Shown: piece by piece, positions 42,750-50,759 of the stretch | Layout of the letters: each line of letters opens with the position of its first letter | Numbering within the stretch: position 1 is the first letter of the stretch | Source of the DNA: Streptomyces asoensis | GTDB lineage: Bacteria > Actinomycetota > Actinomycetes > Streptomycetales > Streptomycetaceae | NCBI RefSeq assembly: GCF_016860545.1 | Contig: NZ_BNEB01000001.1 | Span: 248,001 to 312,000 of the forward strand | DNA: 64,000 nucleotides | Direction: 5' to 3' | Made by a program: the position numbers and the translations under genes | Notes under the pieces: model-generated | Told to the model about the DNA's origin: nothing | The model's database searches: none | The model's input: the letters and a program-made list of their open reading frames with translations, nothing else

Positions 42750-44093
42750 ATGCCGGAGGGCGGGGCCACGGCCGGTGCGGTGCGCCGCGCCGCGACGGGC
42801 GCGAGCACGGGCGAGGGAGCGGGGCCCGGTCTGCCCGCCCGGCGGCGGGCGGGGCTGCTCGTCACCCTGGTGCTGGGCGGTCTGACCGCCACGCCCCCGC
42901 TGTCGATGGACATGTACCTCCCGGCGCTGCCCGAGGTGACCCGCTCGCTGCACGCGCCCGCCGCGACCGTGCAGCTCACGCTGACCGCGTGTCTGGCCGG
43001 CATGGCGCTGGGGCAGCTGGTCGTCGGCCCGATGAGCGACCGGTGGGGGCGCAGGCGCCCGCTGCTCGCCGGGCTCGTCGTCTACGTGGTGGCGACCGCC
43101 CTGTGCGCCCTCGCGCCCACCGTCGAGCTGCTGGTCGCCTGCCGGCTGGTACAGGGGCTGGCGGGCGCGGCCGGGATAGTGATCGCGCGGGCCGTCGTAC
43201 GCGATCTGTACGACGGTGTGGCGATGGCCCGGTTCTTCTCCACCCTGATGCTGATCTCCGGGGTCGCGCCGGTCGTGGCACCGCTGATCGGGGCGCAGGT
43301 CCTGCGGGCGACGGACTGGCGGGGCGTGTTCCTGGTCCTCACGGGCGTGGGGCTGCTGCTGGCCGTGGTCGTGTGGACCAGGCTGCCGGAGACGCTGCCC
43401 GCCGCCGACCGGCACGCGGGCGGGGTCGGCGAGGCCCTGCACTCGATGCGCCGGCTGCTCGCGGACCCCCTGTTCACCGGCTACCTCCTCACGGGCGGCT
43501 TCGCCTTCGCCGCCCTGTTCGCGTACATCAGCGCCTCGCCGTTCGTGGTCCAGGAGATCTACGGCGCCTCGCCGCAGACGTTCGGGCTGCTGTTCGGCGC
43601 GAACTCCGTCGGGCTGGTGCTGGTCGGCCAGCTCAACGGCAGGGTGCTGGTGGGCCGGGTCCGGCTCGACCGGGTGCTGGCCGTCGGCCTCGCGGTGGTC
43701 GTGCTGGCCGCGACCGCGCTGCTGCTGATGACCACGGGCGTGTTCGGCGAGGTCGGGCTGGTCCCGGTGGCGGCCGCGCTGTTCGTCCTGATGTCCGCGA
43801 TGGGCGTCACCCTGCCCAACGCGCAGACCCTCGCCCTGCTGCGGGTGCGGCACTCCGCCGGTTCCGCCTCCGCGCTCCTCGGTACGTCCTCCTTCCTCAT
43901 CGGCGCGATCGCCTCCCCGCTCGTCGGGATCGCCGGTGAGCGCACCGCCGTCCCGATGGCCGTCGTCCAGTTGGCCGCCGCACTGGTGGCGGCGGCCTGC
44001 TTCGTGGGAATGTGCCGTCCCTGGACCAAGGCGGGCGCCGAGGACGGAGGTCCGCGCGCCCGAGTGACGCCGAGAGCGGAGGAAGGGAACTGA
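42750..44093 (+). CDS. Bcr/CflA-family MFS multidrug transporter
   Basis: A 447-residue exporter with 12 helices after a 30-residue Gly/Ala/Arg-rich N terminus. The Bcr/CflA mark is PLSMDMYLPALPEVTRSL at TM1; motif A is VVGPMSDRWGRRRPLLAG, and RLVQGLAGAAGIVIARAVVR is the family TM4 motif. Relatives expel bicyclomycin, chloramphenicol or sulfonamides. GGAGGGGCGG precedes the ATG. The stop overlaps the apparent CTG start of the serine-hydrolase gene, so the two genes form a coupled pair. Confidence 0.94.
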   Translation: MPEGGATAGAVRRAATGASTGEGAGPGLPARRRAGLLVTLVLGGLTATPPLSMDMYLPALPEVTRSLHAPAATVQLTLTACLAGMALGQLVVGPMSDRWGRRRPLLAGLVVYVVATALCALAPTVELLVACRLVQGLAGAAGIVIARAVVRDLYDGVAMARFFSTLMLISGVAPVVAPLIGAQVLRATDWRGVFLVLTGVGLLLAVVVWTRLPETLPAADRHAGGVGEALHSMRRLLADPLFTGYLLTGGFAFAALFAYISASPFVVQEIYGASPQTFGLLFGANSVGLVLVGQLNGRVLVGRVRLDRVLAVGLAVVVLAATALLLMTTGVFGEVGLVPVAAALFVLMSAMGVTLPNAQTLALLRVRHSAGSASALLGTSSFLIGAIASPLVGIAGERTAVPMAVVQLAAALVAAACFVGMCRPWTKAGAEDGGPRARVTPRAEEGN

Positions 44094-45214
44094 GCGCACC
44101 GAAGCTGCGCGTCGACACACCCGAACGGGCCGGGCTCGATCCGCAGGAGACGCGACTCCTCGTCCGCGACGTCGTGGACCTCACCACCGGCGACCGGCCC
44201 TGGACGGCGGGCGCCGTGGTGGTCGCCGGGCGCGGCCCGGTGATCGCCGTGCGCGAGGCGGCGGGCTGGGCGGTCCGGTACTCGGCGTACGACCCGGTGG
44301 CCGACGCGGGGGTGGAGCTCCCGGCGGGGGCGCGGATCCCGATGACCGTCGACACTCCGTTCGACCTGGCGTCCCTCACCAAGCTGTTCACGTCGGTCGC
44401 GGCGGTGCAGCAGATCGAGCGCGGGACCCTCGGCATCGACGCGCGGGTGGGCGCCTATCTGCCCGACTTCCACGCGGCGGCCGCCCATGACATCACCGTC
44501 CGCCAGCTCCTGACCCACACCTCCGGGCTGCGCCCCGAGCTGCCGCTGTACGAGTACGCGGACGACGCCGACCGCTGGGAGGCGCTACGCGCGCAGACGC
44601 CGGTCGGCGCACCGGGCGCGTACGTGTACTCGGACCTGAACATGCTGCTGCTCCAGCGGCTCCTGGAGCGGCTGACGGGCCGCACCCTGGACGTCCTCGT
44701 GCGGGAGGGCATCACCCGTCCGCTGGGCATGTCGTCGACCGACTTCGGGCCGTGTCCGGGCGCGGCGGCGACCGAGGACCAGCGACGGCCCTGGGCGAAG
44801 GCGGACCGGGGGATGCTGCGGGGTGTCGTGCACGACGAGAACGCCTGGGCGCTGGGCGGGGTGGCCGGTCACGCGGGCCTGTTCTCCACGGGAGACGACC
44901 TGGCGGTGTTCTGCCGCACCCTGCTGGCGGGCGGTTCGTACGGTCCGGCGCGCATCCTCGGCCCCGACTTCGTGGAACTGCTGCTCACCCCGCCGGGGCT
45001 GGGTTTCGCGGTGGACCGGCCGTGGTTCATGGGCGAGCTGTCCGGCGAGGGCGCGGCGGGACACACCGGGTTCACGGGGACCTCGCTGGTGCTGGACCCT
45101 GCGACGGACACGTTCGTGGTGCTGCTGGCCAACGCGGTGCATCCGGTACGCCGGCCCCCGGACAGCGCTCCCCGCGCCCTGCTGGGCACGAGGATGGCGA
45201 TGGCGGTCCGCTGA
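44090..45214 (+). CDS. Serine hydrolase of the beta-lactamase/class C family, probable CTG start
   Basis: A 374-residue penicillin-binding-like esterase/hydrolase. The catalytic S-x-x-K is in ASLTKLFTSVAAVQ (residues about 93-106), the Tyr motif in YVYSDLNMLLLQ, and the HTG third motif in AAGHTGFTGTSLVLD. No signal peptide is seen. The frame has no suitable ATG, GTG or TTG; a CTG at 44090 overlaps the upstream stop (CTGA) and has GGAGG 7 nt before it, an ideal ribosome site. The nearest other start would be a GTG at about 44174, which would remove conserved N-terminal sequence. Substrate unknown. Confidence 0.85.
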   Translation: MSAPKLRVDTPERAGLDPQETRLLVRDVVDLTTGDRPWTAGAVVVAGRGPVIAVREAAGWAVRYSAYDPVADAGVELPAGARIPMTVDTPFDLASLTKLFTSVAAVQQIERGTLGIDARVGAYLPDFHAAAAHDITVRQLLTHTSGLRPELPLYEYADDADRWEALRAQTPVGAPGAYVYSDLNMLLLQRLLERLTGRTLDVLVREGITRPLGMSSTDFGPCPGAAATEDQRRPWAKADRGMLRGVVHDENAWALGGVAGHAGLFSTGDDLAVFCRTLLAGGSYGPARILGPDFVELLLTPPGLGFAVDRPWFMGELSGEGAAGHTGFTGTSLVLDPATDTFVVLLANAVHPVRRPPDSAPRALLGTRMAMAVR

Positions 45215-45266
45215 GCCGTCCGCAGGGGCGCCGGGTACGGCGGCCCGGGTGGTGGGGCGGGGGTTC

Positions 45267-45272
45267 TAGAAT
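45267..45272 (+). promoter_or_regulatory. -10 box of a leaderless promoter
   Basis: TAGAAT ends 6 bases before the GTG at 45279, so transcription should start at the initiation codon. No ribosome site is visible. Confidence 0.5.
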
Positions 45273-45278
45273 CTGCGG

Positions 45279-46265
45279 GTGAACGACGCCGTATCCGCCG
45301 CCGAGATCCTCCGTACCGCTCTGGGGGAGCTCCTCGACGGTCTGCCGCCGCGGCAGGCCGGTCAGGCCGTCGAGCGGCTGATCGCGAACTACCGGGGCGC
45401 CACCCCGACCGACGCGCCCATCCTGCGCGACCGCGCGGACGTCGCCGCGTACGCCGCCTACCGGATGCCGGCGACCTTCGAGGCGGTCCGGTCGGCGCTG
45501 GAGGCCTTCGCGGACGCCGTGCCGCGGTGGTCGCCGGACAGCCATGTCGACGTCGGCGGCGGCACCGGCGCGGCGACCTGGGCGGTGACTTCCACCTGGG
45601 GCGGGACGCGCCCGGTGACGGTGCTCGACTGGGCGGAGCCCGCCCTGGCCCTCGGCCGGGAGGTCGCCGCCGCGAACCCGGCGCTGCGCGAGGCCCGCTG
45701 GCAGCGTGCCCGTATCGGTACGGCGCTCGCCCTGGACCCCACCGACCTGGTCACCGTCTCCTACGTCCTCAACGAGCTGGCCGCGTCCGACCGGGCCGCC
45801 CTGGTGGACACCGCCGCGGCGGCCGCGCAGGCCGTGGTGATCGTCGAGCCGGGCACCCCGGACGGCTACGCCCGGGTGATCGAGGCCCGCGACCGGCTGA
45901 TCGCCGCGGGATTCGGGATCGCGGCGCCCTGTCCGCACAGCGCGGCCTGTCCCATCGTGCCCGGCACGGACTGGTGCCACTTCTCGGCGCGGGTCAGCCG
46001 CTCCTCCCTGCACCGGCAGGTCAAGGGCGGTTCGCTGCCGTACGAGGACGAGAAGTTCAGCTATGTGGCGGCCGCCCGCTTCCCCGTCTCCCCCGCCGCG
46101 TCCCGCGTGGTGCGGCGGCCGCAGATCCGCAAGGGCCAGGTGCTCCTCGACCTGTGCGAGGCCGAGGAGCGGCTGAGCCGGACGACGGTGACGAAGAAGC
46201 ACGGGGACCTGTACAAGGGGGCCCGCGACGCCGACTGGGGCGACGCCTGGCCGCCGGCCCCCTGA
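45279..46265 (+). CDS. Rsm22/METTL17-like small-ribosomal-subunit methyltransferase
   Basis: A 328-residue SAM-dependent methyltransferase-fold protein. The SAM loop is HVDVGGGTGAATWAV (residues about 87-101), followed by VLDWAEPALALG and VTVSYVLNEL. Four Cys (APCPHSAACPIVPGTDWCHF and LLDLCEAEE) follow the C-x5-C-x8-C ... C pattern reported to hold a [4Fe-4S] cluster in mitochondrial METTL17/Rsm22 proteins. The role there is assembly of the small ribosomal subunit; in bacteria it is little studied. Leaderless start at GTG. Confidence 0.88.
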   Translation: MNDAVSAAEILRTALGELLDGLPPRQAGQAVERLIANYRGATPTDAPILRDRADVAAYAAYRMPATFEAVRSALEAFADAVPRWSPDSHVDVGGGTGAATWAVTSTWGGTRPVTVLDWAEPALALGREVAAANPALREARWQRARIGTALALDPTDLVTVSYVLNELAASDRAALVDTAAAAAQAVVIVEPGTPDGYARVIEARDRLIAAGFGIAAPCPHSAACPIVPGTDWCHFSARVSRSSLHRQVKGGSLPYEDEKFSYVAAARFPVSPAASRVVRRPQIRKGQVLLDLCEAEERLSRTTVTKKHGDLYKGARDADWGDAWPPAP

Positions 46266-46313
46266 CCCGGGCGGCCCCGGTGGTCCCGGCGGCCCCCCGT
46301 GGCCCGGAGGGGC

Positions 46314-47954
46314 TCAGGCGGGCTTGAGTCCCTGGTCGCCGACCTCGGTGACGAAGGAGGCGGCCGTGGTGAGCGGGGCGCCCTGCCGGGTGACGTAGGG
46401 GACGGTCTTGAAGTCGGCGCGGGCGAGGTCGCGGCCGAGGGAGACGGTCGCGTAGCCGCGCAGGCCGTTGTAGAACCGCAGGTGCGGGTTGGCGGCCATG
46501 AAGGTGGCCCAGTTGGCGGGCTTCTCGGCGCCGTTGCCCCCGCTGGAGACCGATGAGGTGACGATCTCCGTGCCGACCGTCCTGGAGTTCTCGTCGGCGA
46601 AGTCGCGCTTGATGTCGAAGCCGTAGTGCACGTGGACGTCGCCGGTGAGGACCATCAGGTTCTCGATCCCCGCGGCCTGCGCGCCGGCCAGGATCCGGTT
46701 CCGGGAGGCCGGGTAGCCGTCCCAGGAGTCCATGGAGACCTGGGAGGGCACGCTGGTGGAGTTGTGGCGCCGGGCGAAGGTGACCTGCTGCGGGACGACG
46801 TTCCACCGGGCGCGCGAGCGGTGCCAGCCGTCGATCAGCCACCGCTCCTGTGCGGCCCCGGTGAGGGTGCGGGCCGGGTTCTCGGACTCGGGCCCCGGGA
46901 ACTGCCAGCCGTCGCCGTACGCCTGGTCGGACCGGTACTGGCGGGTGTCGAGGACGTCGAGCTGGGCGAGCCGGCCCCAGTGCAGTCGCCGGTAGAGGCG
47001 CAGGTCGGGGCCGTCGGGGAGCTGCGGGCGGCGCAGCGGCTGGTTCTCCCAGTACGCGCGGTAGGCGGCGGCCCGGCGGATCAGGAACTCCGCGGCGGGG
47101 TCGTCGTTCTCCGACACCGCGCCCGCGTAGTTGTTCTCGGTCTCGTGGTCGTCCCAGGTGACGACGAACGGGTGGGCGGCGTGGGCGGCCAGCAGGTCGG
47201 GGTCGGACTTGTACAGCGCGTACTTGAGCCGGTAGTCGTCGAGGGTCACCATCTCGTGGCCGTAGACGGCGGGCACGGTCCCGGCCGGGTAGGCGCGGGC
47301 GCCGCCGACACCGCTGACGGCGTACTCGTAGAGGTAGTCGCCGAGGTGCAGGACGACGTCCACGTCGTCCTCGGCGAGGTGCTTGTAGGCGGTGAAGTAG
47401 CCCTGGTCGTAGCGCTGGCAGGAGACGACGCCGAGCGTGAGGGAGCCGGGTGCGGCGCCGTGCCCGGGGGCGGTGCGGGTGCGGCCGGTGCGGCTGATCC
47501 AGCTGCCCGCCCTGAAGCGGTAGTAGTACACGCGGTCGTCTTCGAGGCCGTCGACCTGGACGTGCACGCTGTGGCCGAACTCCGGGTGCGCGAGGGTGCT
47601 GCCGCGTCTGACGGGCCGGCGGAAGCTGTCGTCGCGGGCCACTTCCCAGCGGACGGTGACGCGTCGGGCGGGGAGCCCGCCGTCCGCCTGGTAGGGGGCG
47701 GGCGCGAGGCGGGTCCACAGGAGGACGGAGCCCGGCCGGGGGTCGCCGGAGGCGACTCCGAGGGTGAAGGGGTCGGCGGTGAGCCGTGCCGGGTCGAGTT
47801 CGGCGGCGGCCGCGGTGCCGGCGGCGGGCAGGTTGACGGCGAAGGCGAGCGCGGCGGCGGCCGCCGTGCCGGTGAGGAACCGGCGGCGCCCCACGTGCCG
47901 TGCGGTGGCGCGCAGTTCGGGGGTGTACGGGGACTGGTGTGCTGCGGGTGTCAT
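46314..47954 (-). CDS. phoD: PhoD-family alkaline phosphatase/phosphodiesterase, Tat-exported
   Basis: A 546-residue secreted phosphatase. The twin-arginine signal is [20 protein letters not shown] (residues about 20-39), with cleavage near AGTAAAA. The fibronectin-like N domain is followed by the metallophosphatase domain with [42 protein letters not shown] and [18 protein letters not shown], the Fe/Ca ligands of PhoD. It releases phosphate from teichoic acid or phosphodiesters outside the cell. GGGGAGG lies 7 nt upstream. I found no clear PhoP box in the 159-bp promoter region. Confidence 0.95.
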   Translation of the reverse strand: MTPAAHQSPYTPELRATARHVGRRRFLTGTAAAAALAFAVNLPAAGTAAAAELDPARLTADPFTLGVASGDPRPGSVLLWTRLAPAPYQADGGLPARRVTVRWEVARDDSFRRPVRRGSTLAHPEFGHSVHVQVDGLEDDRVYYYRFRAGSWISRTGRTRTAPGHGAAPGSLTLGVVSCQRYDQGYFTAYKHLAEDDVDVVLHLGDYLYEYAVSGVGGARAYPAGTVPAVYGHEMVTLDDYRLKYALYKSDPDLLAAHAAHPFVVTWDDHETENNYAGAVSENDDPAAEFLIRRAAAYRAYWENQPLRRPQLPDGPDLRLYRRLHWGRLAQLDVLDTRQYRSDQAYGDGWQFPGPESENPARTLTGAAQERWLIDGWHRSRARWNVVPQQVTFARRHNSTSVPSQVSMDSWDGYPASRNRILAGAQAAGIENLMVLTGDVHVHYGFDIKRDFADENSRTVGTEIVTSSVSSGGNGAEKPANWATFMAANPHLRFYNGLRGYATVSLGRDLARADFKTVPYVTRQGAPLTTAASFVTEVGDQGLKPA

Positions 47955-48099
47955 TCCGGTCCTCCCCTGGGGAATGGCTGCACCATGCATTGGAGTGGCC
48001 AGGGACGACCCGCAGGAGTCGACCGCTTGGCGCGTACACAACAGTCGCGTGGCGGACGCGCGCGTTCCGCATACCGGACCCGAAGACATGCCGCTCCCG

Positions 48100-48105
48100 T
48101 ACGCT
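48100..48105 (+). promoter_or_regulatory. -10 box before the SDR gene
   Basis: TACGCT ends 8 bases before the ATG at 48114, consistent with a leaderless or near-leaderless transcript; no ribosome site lies between. Confidence 0.4.
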
Positions 48106-48113
48106 GCCTGCCC

Positions 48114-49004
48114 ATGACTGCCGAGAACCCCCGCGACACAGAACACCCCCACCCCACGGAGAACGCACGGCACACGCAGGAGACACGGCACGCCGGGCGT
48201 GCGGCCGATCCGGGCGGCACCGAGGCCCCGGGGAACGGGGCCTCGGTGCCGCCCGGATCGACGAGGATCGCCGTCGTCACGGGCGCGGGCTCCGGCATCG
48301 GCCGGGCGGTCTCCGTCGAACTGCTGCGCGCGGGCTGGTCGGTGGCGCTGGCGGGGCGGCGGACGGAGACCCTGGAGGCGACGGCCGCGACGGTGCCCGG
48401 GGCCGCGGCTCTCGCCGTACGGACGGACGTCTCGCGCCCGCAGGAGGTGACGGCCCTCTTCGACGCCGTGCGCGGCCATTTCGGGCGGCTGGACCTGCTG
48501 TTCAACAACGCGGGCACGTTCGGGCCGGGCGGCGTCCCGTTCGAGGACCTGCCCTACGACGCCTGGCGGCACGTGGTGGACACCAACCTCAACGGGGCGT
48601 TCCTGTGCGCACAGGGGGCGTACCGTCAGATGAAGGAGCAGGACCCCCGGGGCGGCCGGATCATCAACAACGGGTCCGTCTCGGCGCACACGCCCCGCCC
48701 GCTCTCGGCGCCCTACACCGCGACGAAGCACGCCCTCACCGGTCTGACCAAGTCCCTTTCGCTGGACGGCCGGGCCTACGGCATCGCGGTCGGGCAGATC
48801 GACATCGGCAACGCGGCGACCGAGATGACGGCGCGGATGCGGACGGGCGCGTTGCAGGCCGGCGGGGAGGTCGCGCCGGAGCCGCTGATGGACGTCGCCG
48901 ATGTGGCGCGCACGGTACGGCACATGGCGGAGCTGCCGCTGGAGGCGAACGTGCAGTTCGCGACGGTCCTGGCGACGGCCATGCCGTACGTGGGACGGGG
49001 CTGA
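48114..49004 (+). CDS. Short-chain dehydrogenase/reductase with extended N terminus
   Basis: A 296-residue protein: 50 disordered residues rich in His/Pro/Gly/Thr, then a classical SDR domain. Seen: [18 protein letters not shown] (NAD(P) loop), [13 protein letters not shown], the catalytic Ser-Tyr-Lys in [10 protein letters not shown] and [14 protein letters not shown], and [12 protein letters not shown]. The DNA for codons 31-49 contains a 25-bp perfect hairpin, so the start is uncertain: the ATG at 48114 is used because a -10 box precedes it, but the true start could lie downstream. Substrate unknown. Divergent from phoD. Confidence 0.85.
   Translation: MTAENPRDTEHPHPTENARHTQETRHAGRAADPGGTEAPGNGASVPPGSTRIAVVTGAGSGIGRAVSVELLRAGWSVALAGRRTETLEATAATVPGAAALAVRTDVSRPQEVTALFDAVRGHFGRLDLLFNNAGTFGPGGVPFEDLPYDAWRHVVDTNLNGAFLCAQGAYRQMKEQDPRGGRIINNGSVSAHTPRPLSAPYTATKHALTGLTKSLSLDGRAYGIAVGQIDIGNAATEMTARMRTGALQAGGEVAPEPLMDVADVARTVRHMAELPLEANVQFATVLATAMPYVGRG
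48206..48260 (+). repeat. 25-bp perfect inverted repeat within the SDR 5' coding end
   Basis: Arms 48206-48230 and 48236-48260 are exact complements over 25 bp (CGATCCGGGCGGCACCGAGG...), with a GGGAA loop. It encodes the low-complexity linker [19 protein letters not shown], and would form a very stable RNA hairpin about 90 nt into the message. Confidence 0.9.
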
Positions 49005-49042
49005 GCCGGGGCCGTGCCCGGAGTCCGGGCCGCTCCCGGATC

Positions 49043-49064
49043 GTTCACCGGTGGTCAACCCCTC
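49043..49064 (+). promoter_or_regulatory. PHO-box-like 11-nt direct repeat
   Basis: GTTCACCGGTG followed directly by GTCAACCCCTC, then AACCTG, resembles the 11-nt direct-repeat units (GTTCACC core) bound by PhoP in Streptomyces. It lies between the SDR and carboxypeptidase genes, upstream of no recognised gene start, so its role is unclear. Confidence 0.35.
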
Positions 49065-49203
49065 AACCTGCACAAGCGGACTTTGACCGTCCGCACCATT
49101 GCGGCCGATGGCGCACCTATGCTCAACTCTTCTGCACAAGAACTTCACACTTGCAGCACCGCAGTTCCGTGCGGACGGCCTCAGACCACATCCATGGGGG
49201 GTA

Positions 49204-49287
49204 GGGGCAGTCGTCCCACGGCGCCGGGTGGGGGTGGACCTCGCTGGGACCGCGAGGTACGCACCGGCGCCGTGGGACGACTGCCCC
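49204..49287. repeat. Long inverted repeat with nested hairpin next to the carboxypeptidase stop
   Basis: Perfect 24-bp arms (49204-49227 GGGGCAGTCGTCCCACGGCG... and 49264-49287) enclose 36 bp that hold a second 7-bp hairpin (ACCTCGC 49238-49244 / GCGAGGT 49252-49258). It ends 4 bp from the stop of the minus-strand gene, so it probably terminates that transcript; arms this long are unusual. The rest of 49005-49203 shows no gene I can support. Confidence 0.85.
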
Positions 49288-49291
49288 ACCG

Positions 49292-50536
49292 TCAACCGTC
49301 GGTCGGCGGACGCCCGGTGACGGACTCCCGGTCACCGGCGGCGGGCGCCGGCGCATCCCGACGACCCCTGCGCCGCAGCGTGAACGCCGCGCCCGCGGCC
49401 AGCGCCACCGCACCCGCGGCCCCGCCGAGCACCCCCCAGCCACCGGGACCGCCACCGGCCGCCGACGCGGCCCGCGACCCGGCGTGCGGCGCCCCGCCCG
49501 CCGACGAACCGCCCGGCGCGCCCGCCTTGGCCCCGCCCTCGCTCAGCGCCTCCACCAGCGTTCCCACCGCTCGCGCCGAACTCCCCTGCGCGAAACCCCA
49601 GTCGAGCAGCGCCGCCGTCTCCTCGTACACGGCGTTGTGGCCGCTGCGGGGGTGCAGCACGGTGACGAGGAGGGTGCGGCCCGCGCGGGTCGCGGCGCCG
49701 GTGAACGTGTTGCCGGCGTTACTGGTGAAGCCGTTCTTCACGCCGATCATGCCCGGGTACGGGGTCACCCCGTAGGTGCCCGAGAGCAGCCGGTCGGTGT
49801 TCTCGATCCGGAAGGTCTTCCCGCCGCCCGCCGGGAAACGCGCGGTCCTGGTGGCGCAGTAGGCGCGGAAGCCGGCGTCGCGCAGTCCGTGCCGGGCGAA
49901 GAGCGCGAGATCGTAGGCGGAGGACGTCTGGCCTTCGTGGTCGTATCCGTCGGGACTGACGACCCGGGTGTCGAGCGCCTGGAGGTCCACCGCCCTCGCC
50001 TGCATCTCGGCGACGGTCCTCGCGACCCCGCCGTTCATCAGGGCGAGCACCTGCACGGCGTCGTTGCCCGAGCGCAGGAACACGCCCTGCCACAACTGCT
50101 CGACGGTGTACGTGATCCCGGCCTTCAGGCCGACGAGGCTGGAGCCCGACGGGATGCCCGCGAGGTCCGCGTCGGTCACCAGACGGCGTTCGGTGCGCCC
50201 GAACCGGTCCAGCAGGGTGTCCGCGAACAGCATCTTCAGCGTGGAGGCGGGCGCGAGCCGCAGATGCGCCCGGTAGGAGGCGAGGACCTCGCCGCTGTCG
50301 TGGTCGGCGAGCAGCCAGGCCCGGGCGGTGAGCCCCTTCGGCAGCGCGGTGCCCCCGTCCACCTGGACGCCGTCGGCGACGAGCCGTGCGCCGCCGACCG
50401 CCACCTCGGACGCGGCGGCGGCCGGGGCCGCGACGAACGGCACGGCGGTCAGGGGCGCGGCGGCCGCGAGGGCCAGCAGGGAGCGCCGGGACGGACGCGG
50501 CGGCGGGCCGGGGGAAGGGCGGCGGAATGCGTGCAC
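49292..50536 (-). CDS. D-alanyl-D-alanine carboxypeptidase (S11, DacC-like)
   Basis: A 414-residue low-molecular-weight penicillin-binding protein that trims the terminal D-Ala of peptidoglycan stems. The N terminus has RPSRRSLLALAAAAPL, a signal with a twin Arg. Catalytic motifs: SxxK in APASTLKMLFADTL, SxN in LRSGNDAVQVLAL, KTG as KNG in MIGVKNGFTSNAG. A C-terminal Ala/Gly linker and membrane helix (GVLGGAAGAVALAAGAAFTL) with RRRGRR anchor it. The GTG at 50536 is chosen because a TACGGT box ends 6 bases upstream (leaderless spacing); a TTG 33 codons earlier is less likely. Confidence 0.93.
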   Translation of the reverse strand: MHAFRRPSPGPPPRPSRRSLLALAAAAPLTAVPFVAAPAAAASEVAVGGARLVADGVQVDGGTALPKGLTARAWLLADHDSGEVLASYRAHLRLAPASTLKMLFADTLLDRFGRTERRLVTDADLAGIPSGSSLVGLKAGITYTVEQLWQGVFLRSGNDAVQVLALMNGGVARTVAEMQARAVDLQALDTRVVSPDGYDHEGQTSSAYDLALFARHGLRDAGFRAYCATRTARFPAGGGKTFRIENTDRLLSGTYGVTPYPGMIGVKNGFTSNAGNTFTGAATRAGRTLLVTVLHPRSGHNAVYEETAALLDWGFAQGSSARAVGTLVEALSEGGAKAGAPGGSSAGGAPHAGSRAASAAGGGPGGWGVLGGAAGAVALAAGAAFTLRRRGRRDAPAPAAGDRESVTGRPPTDG

Positions 50537-50759
50537 TGCGGGACCGTACAAGGGGAGCAAAGGGAATGGAAATCCCCAGTCGACTCTCTCCACCTGGGAA
50601 AAGCCCCTCCGCAGCCTAGGAATCAGCTGTCTCAACGAATTCTGATCCGGGCGCTCTCATTCTCAGTTCTTACACATCTTTTACTCAGGACGACTCAAAG
50701 GTTTCTCCCTAGGTTGTGGCCGCGCCCACAGCGGGCGCCAAGGACCTCAGAGGAACGGG

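Noticed and set aside
44012..44089. ATG at 44012 as start of the serine hydrolase
   Set aside because: It lies 82 bp inside the transporter gene in another frame, adds 26 non-conserved residues and lacks a ribosome site; the CTG at 44090 fits better.
41661..44120. 819-residue protein reading upstream from the Gfo/Idh oxidoreductase
   Set aside because: Only the last 333 residues are protein-like; the N-terminal 486 are antisense of the Bcr/CflA gene. The start at 42662 has a ribosome site.
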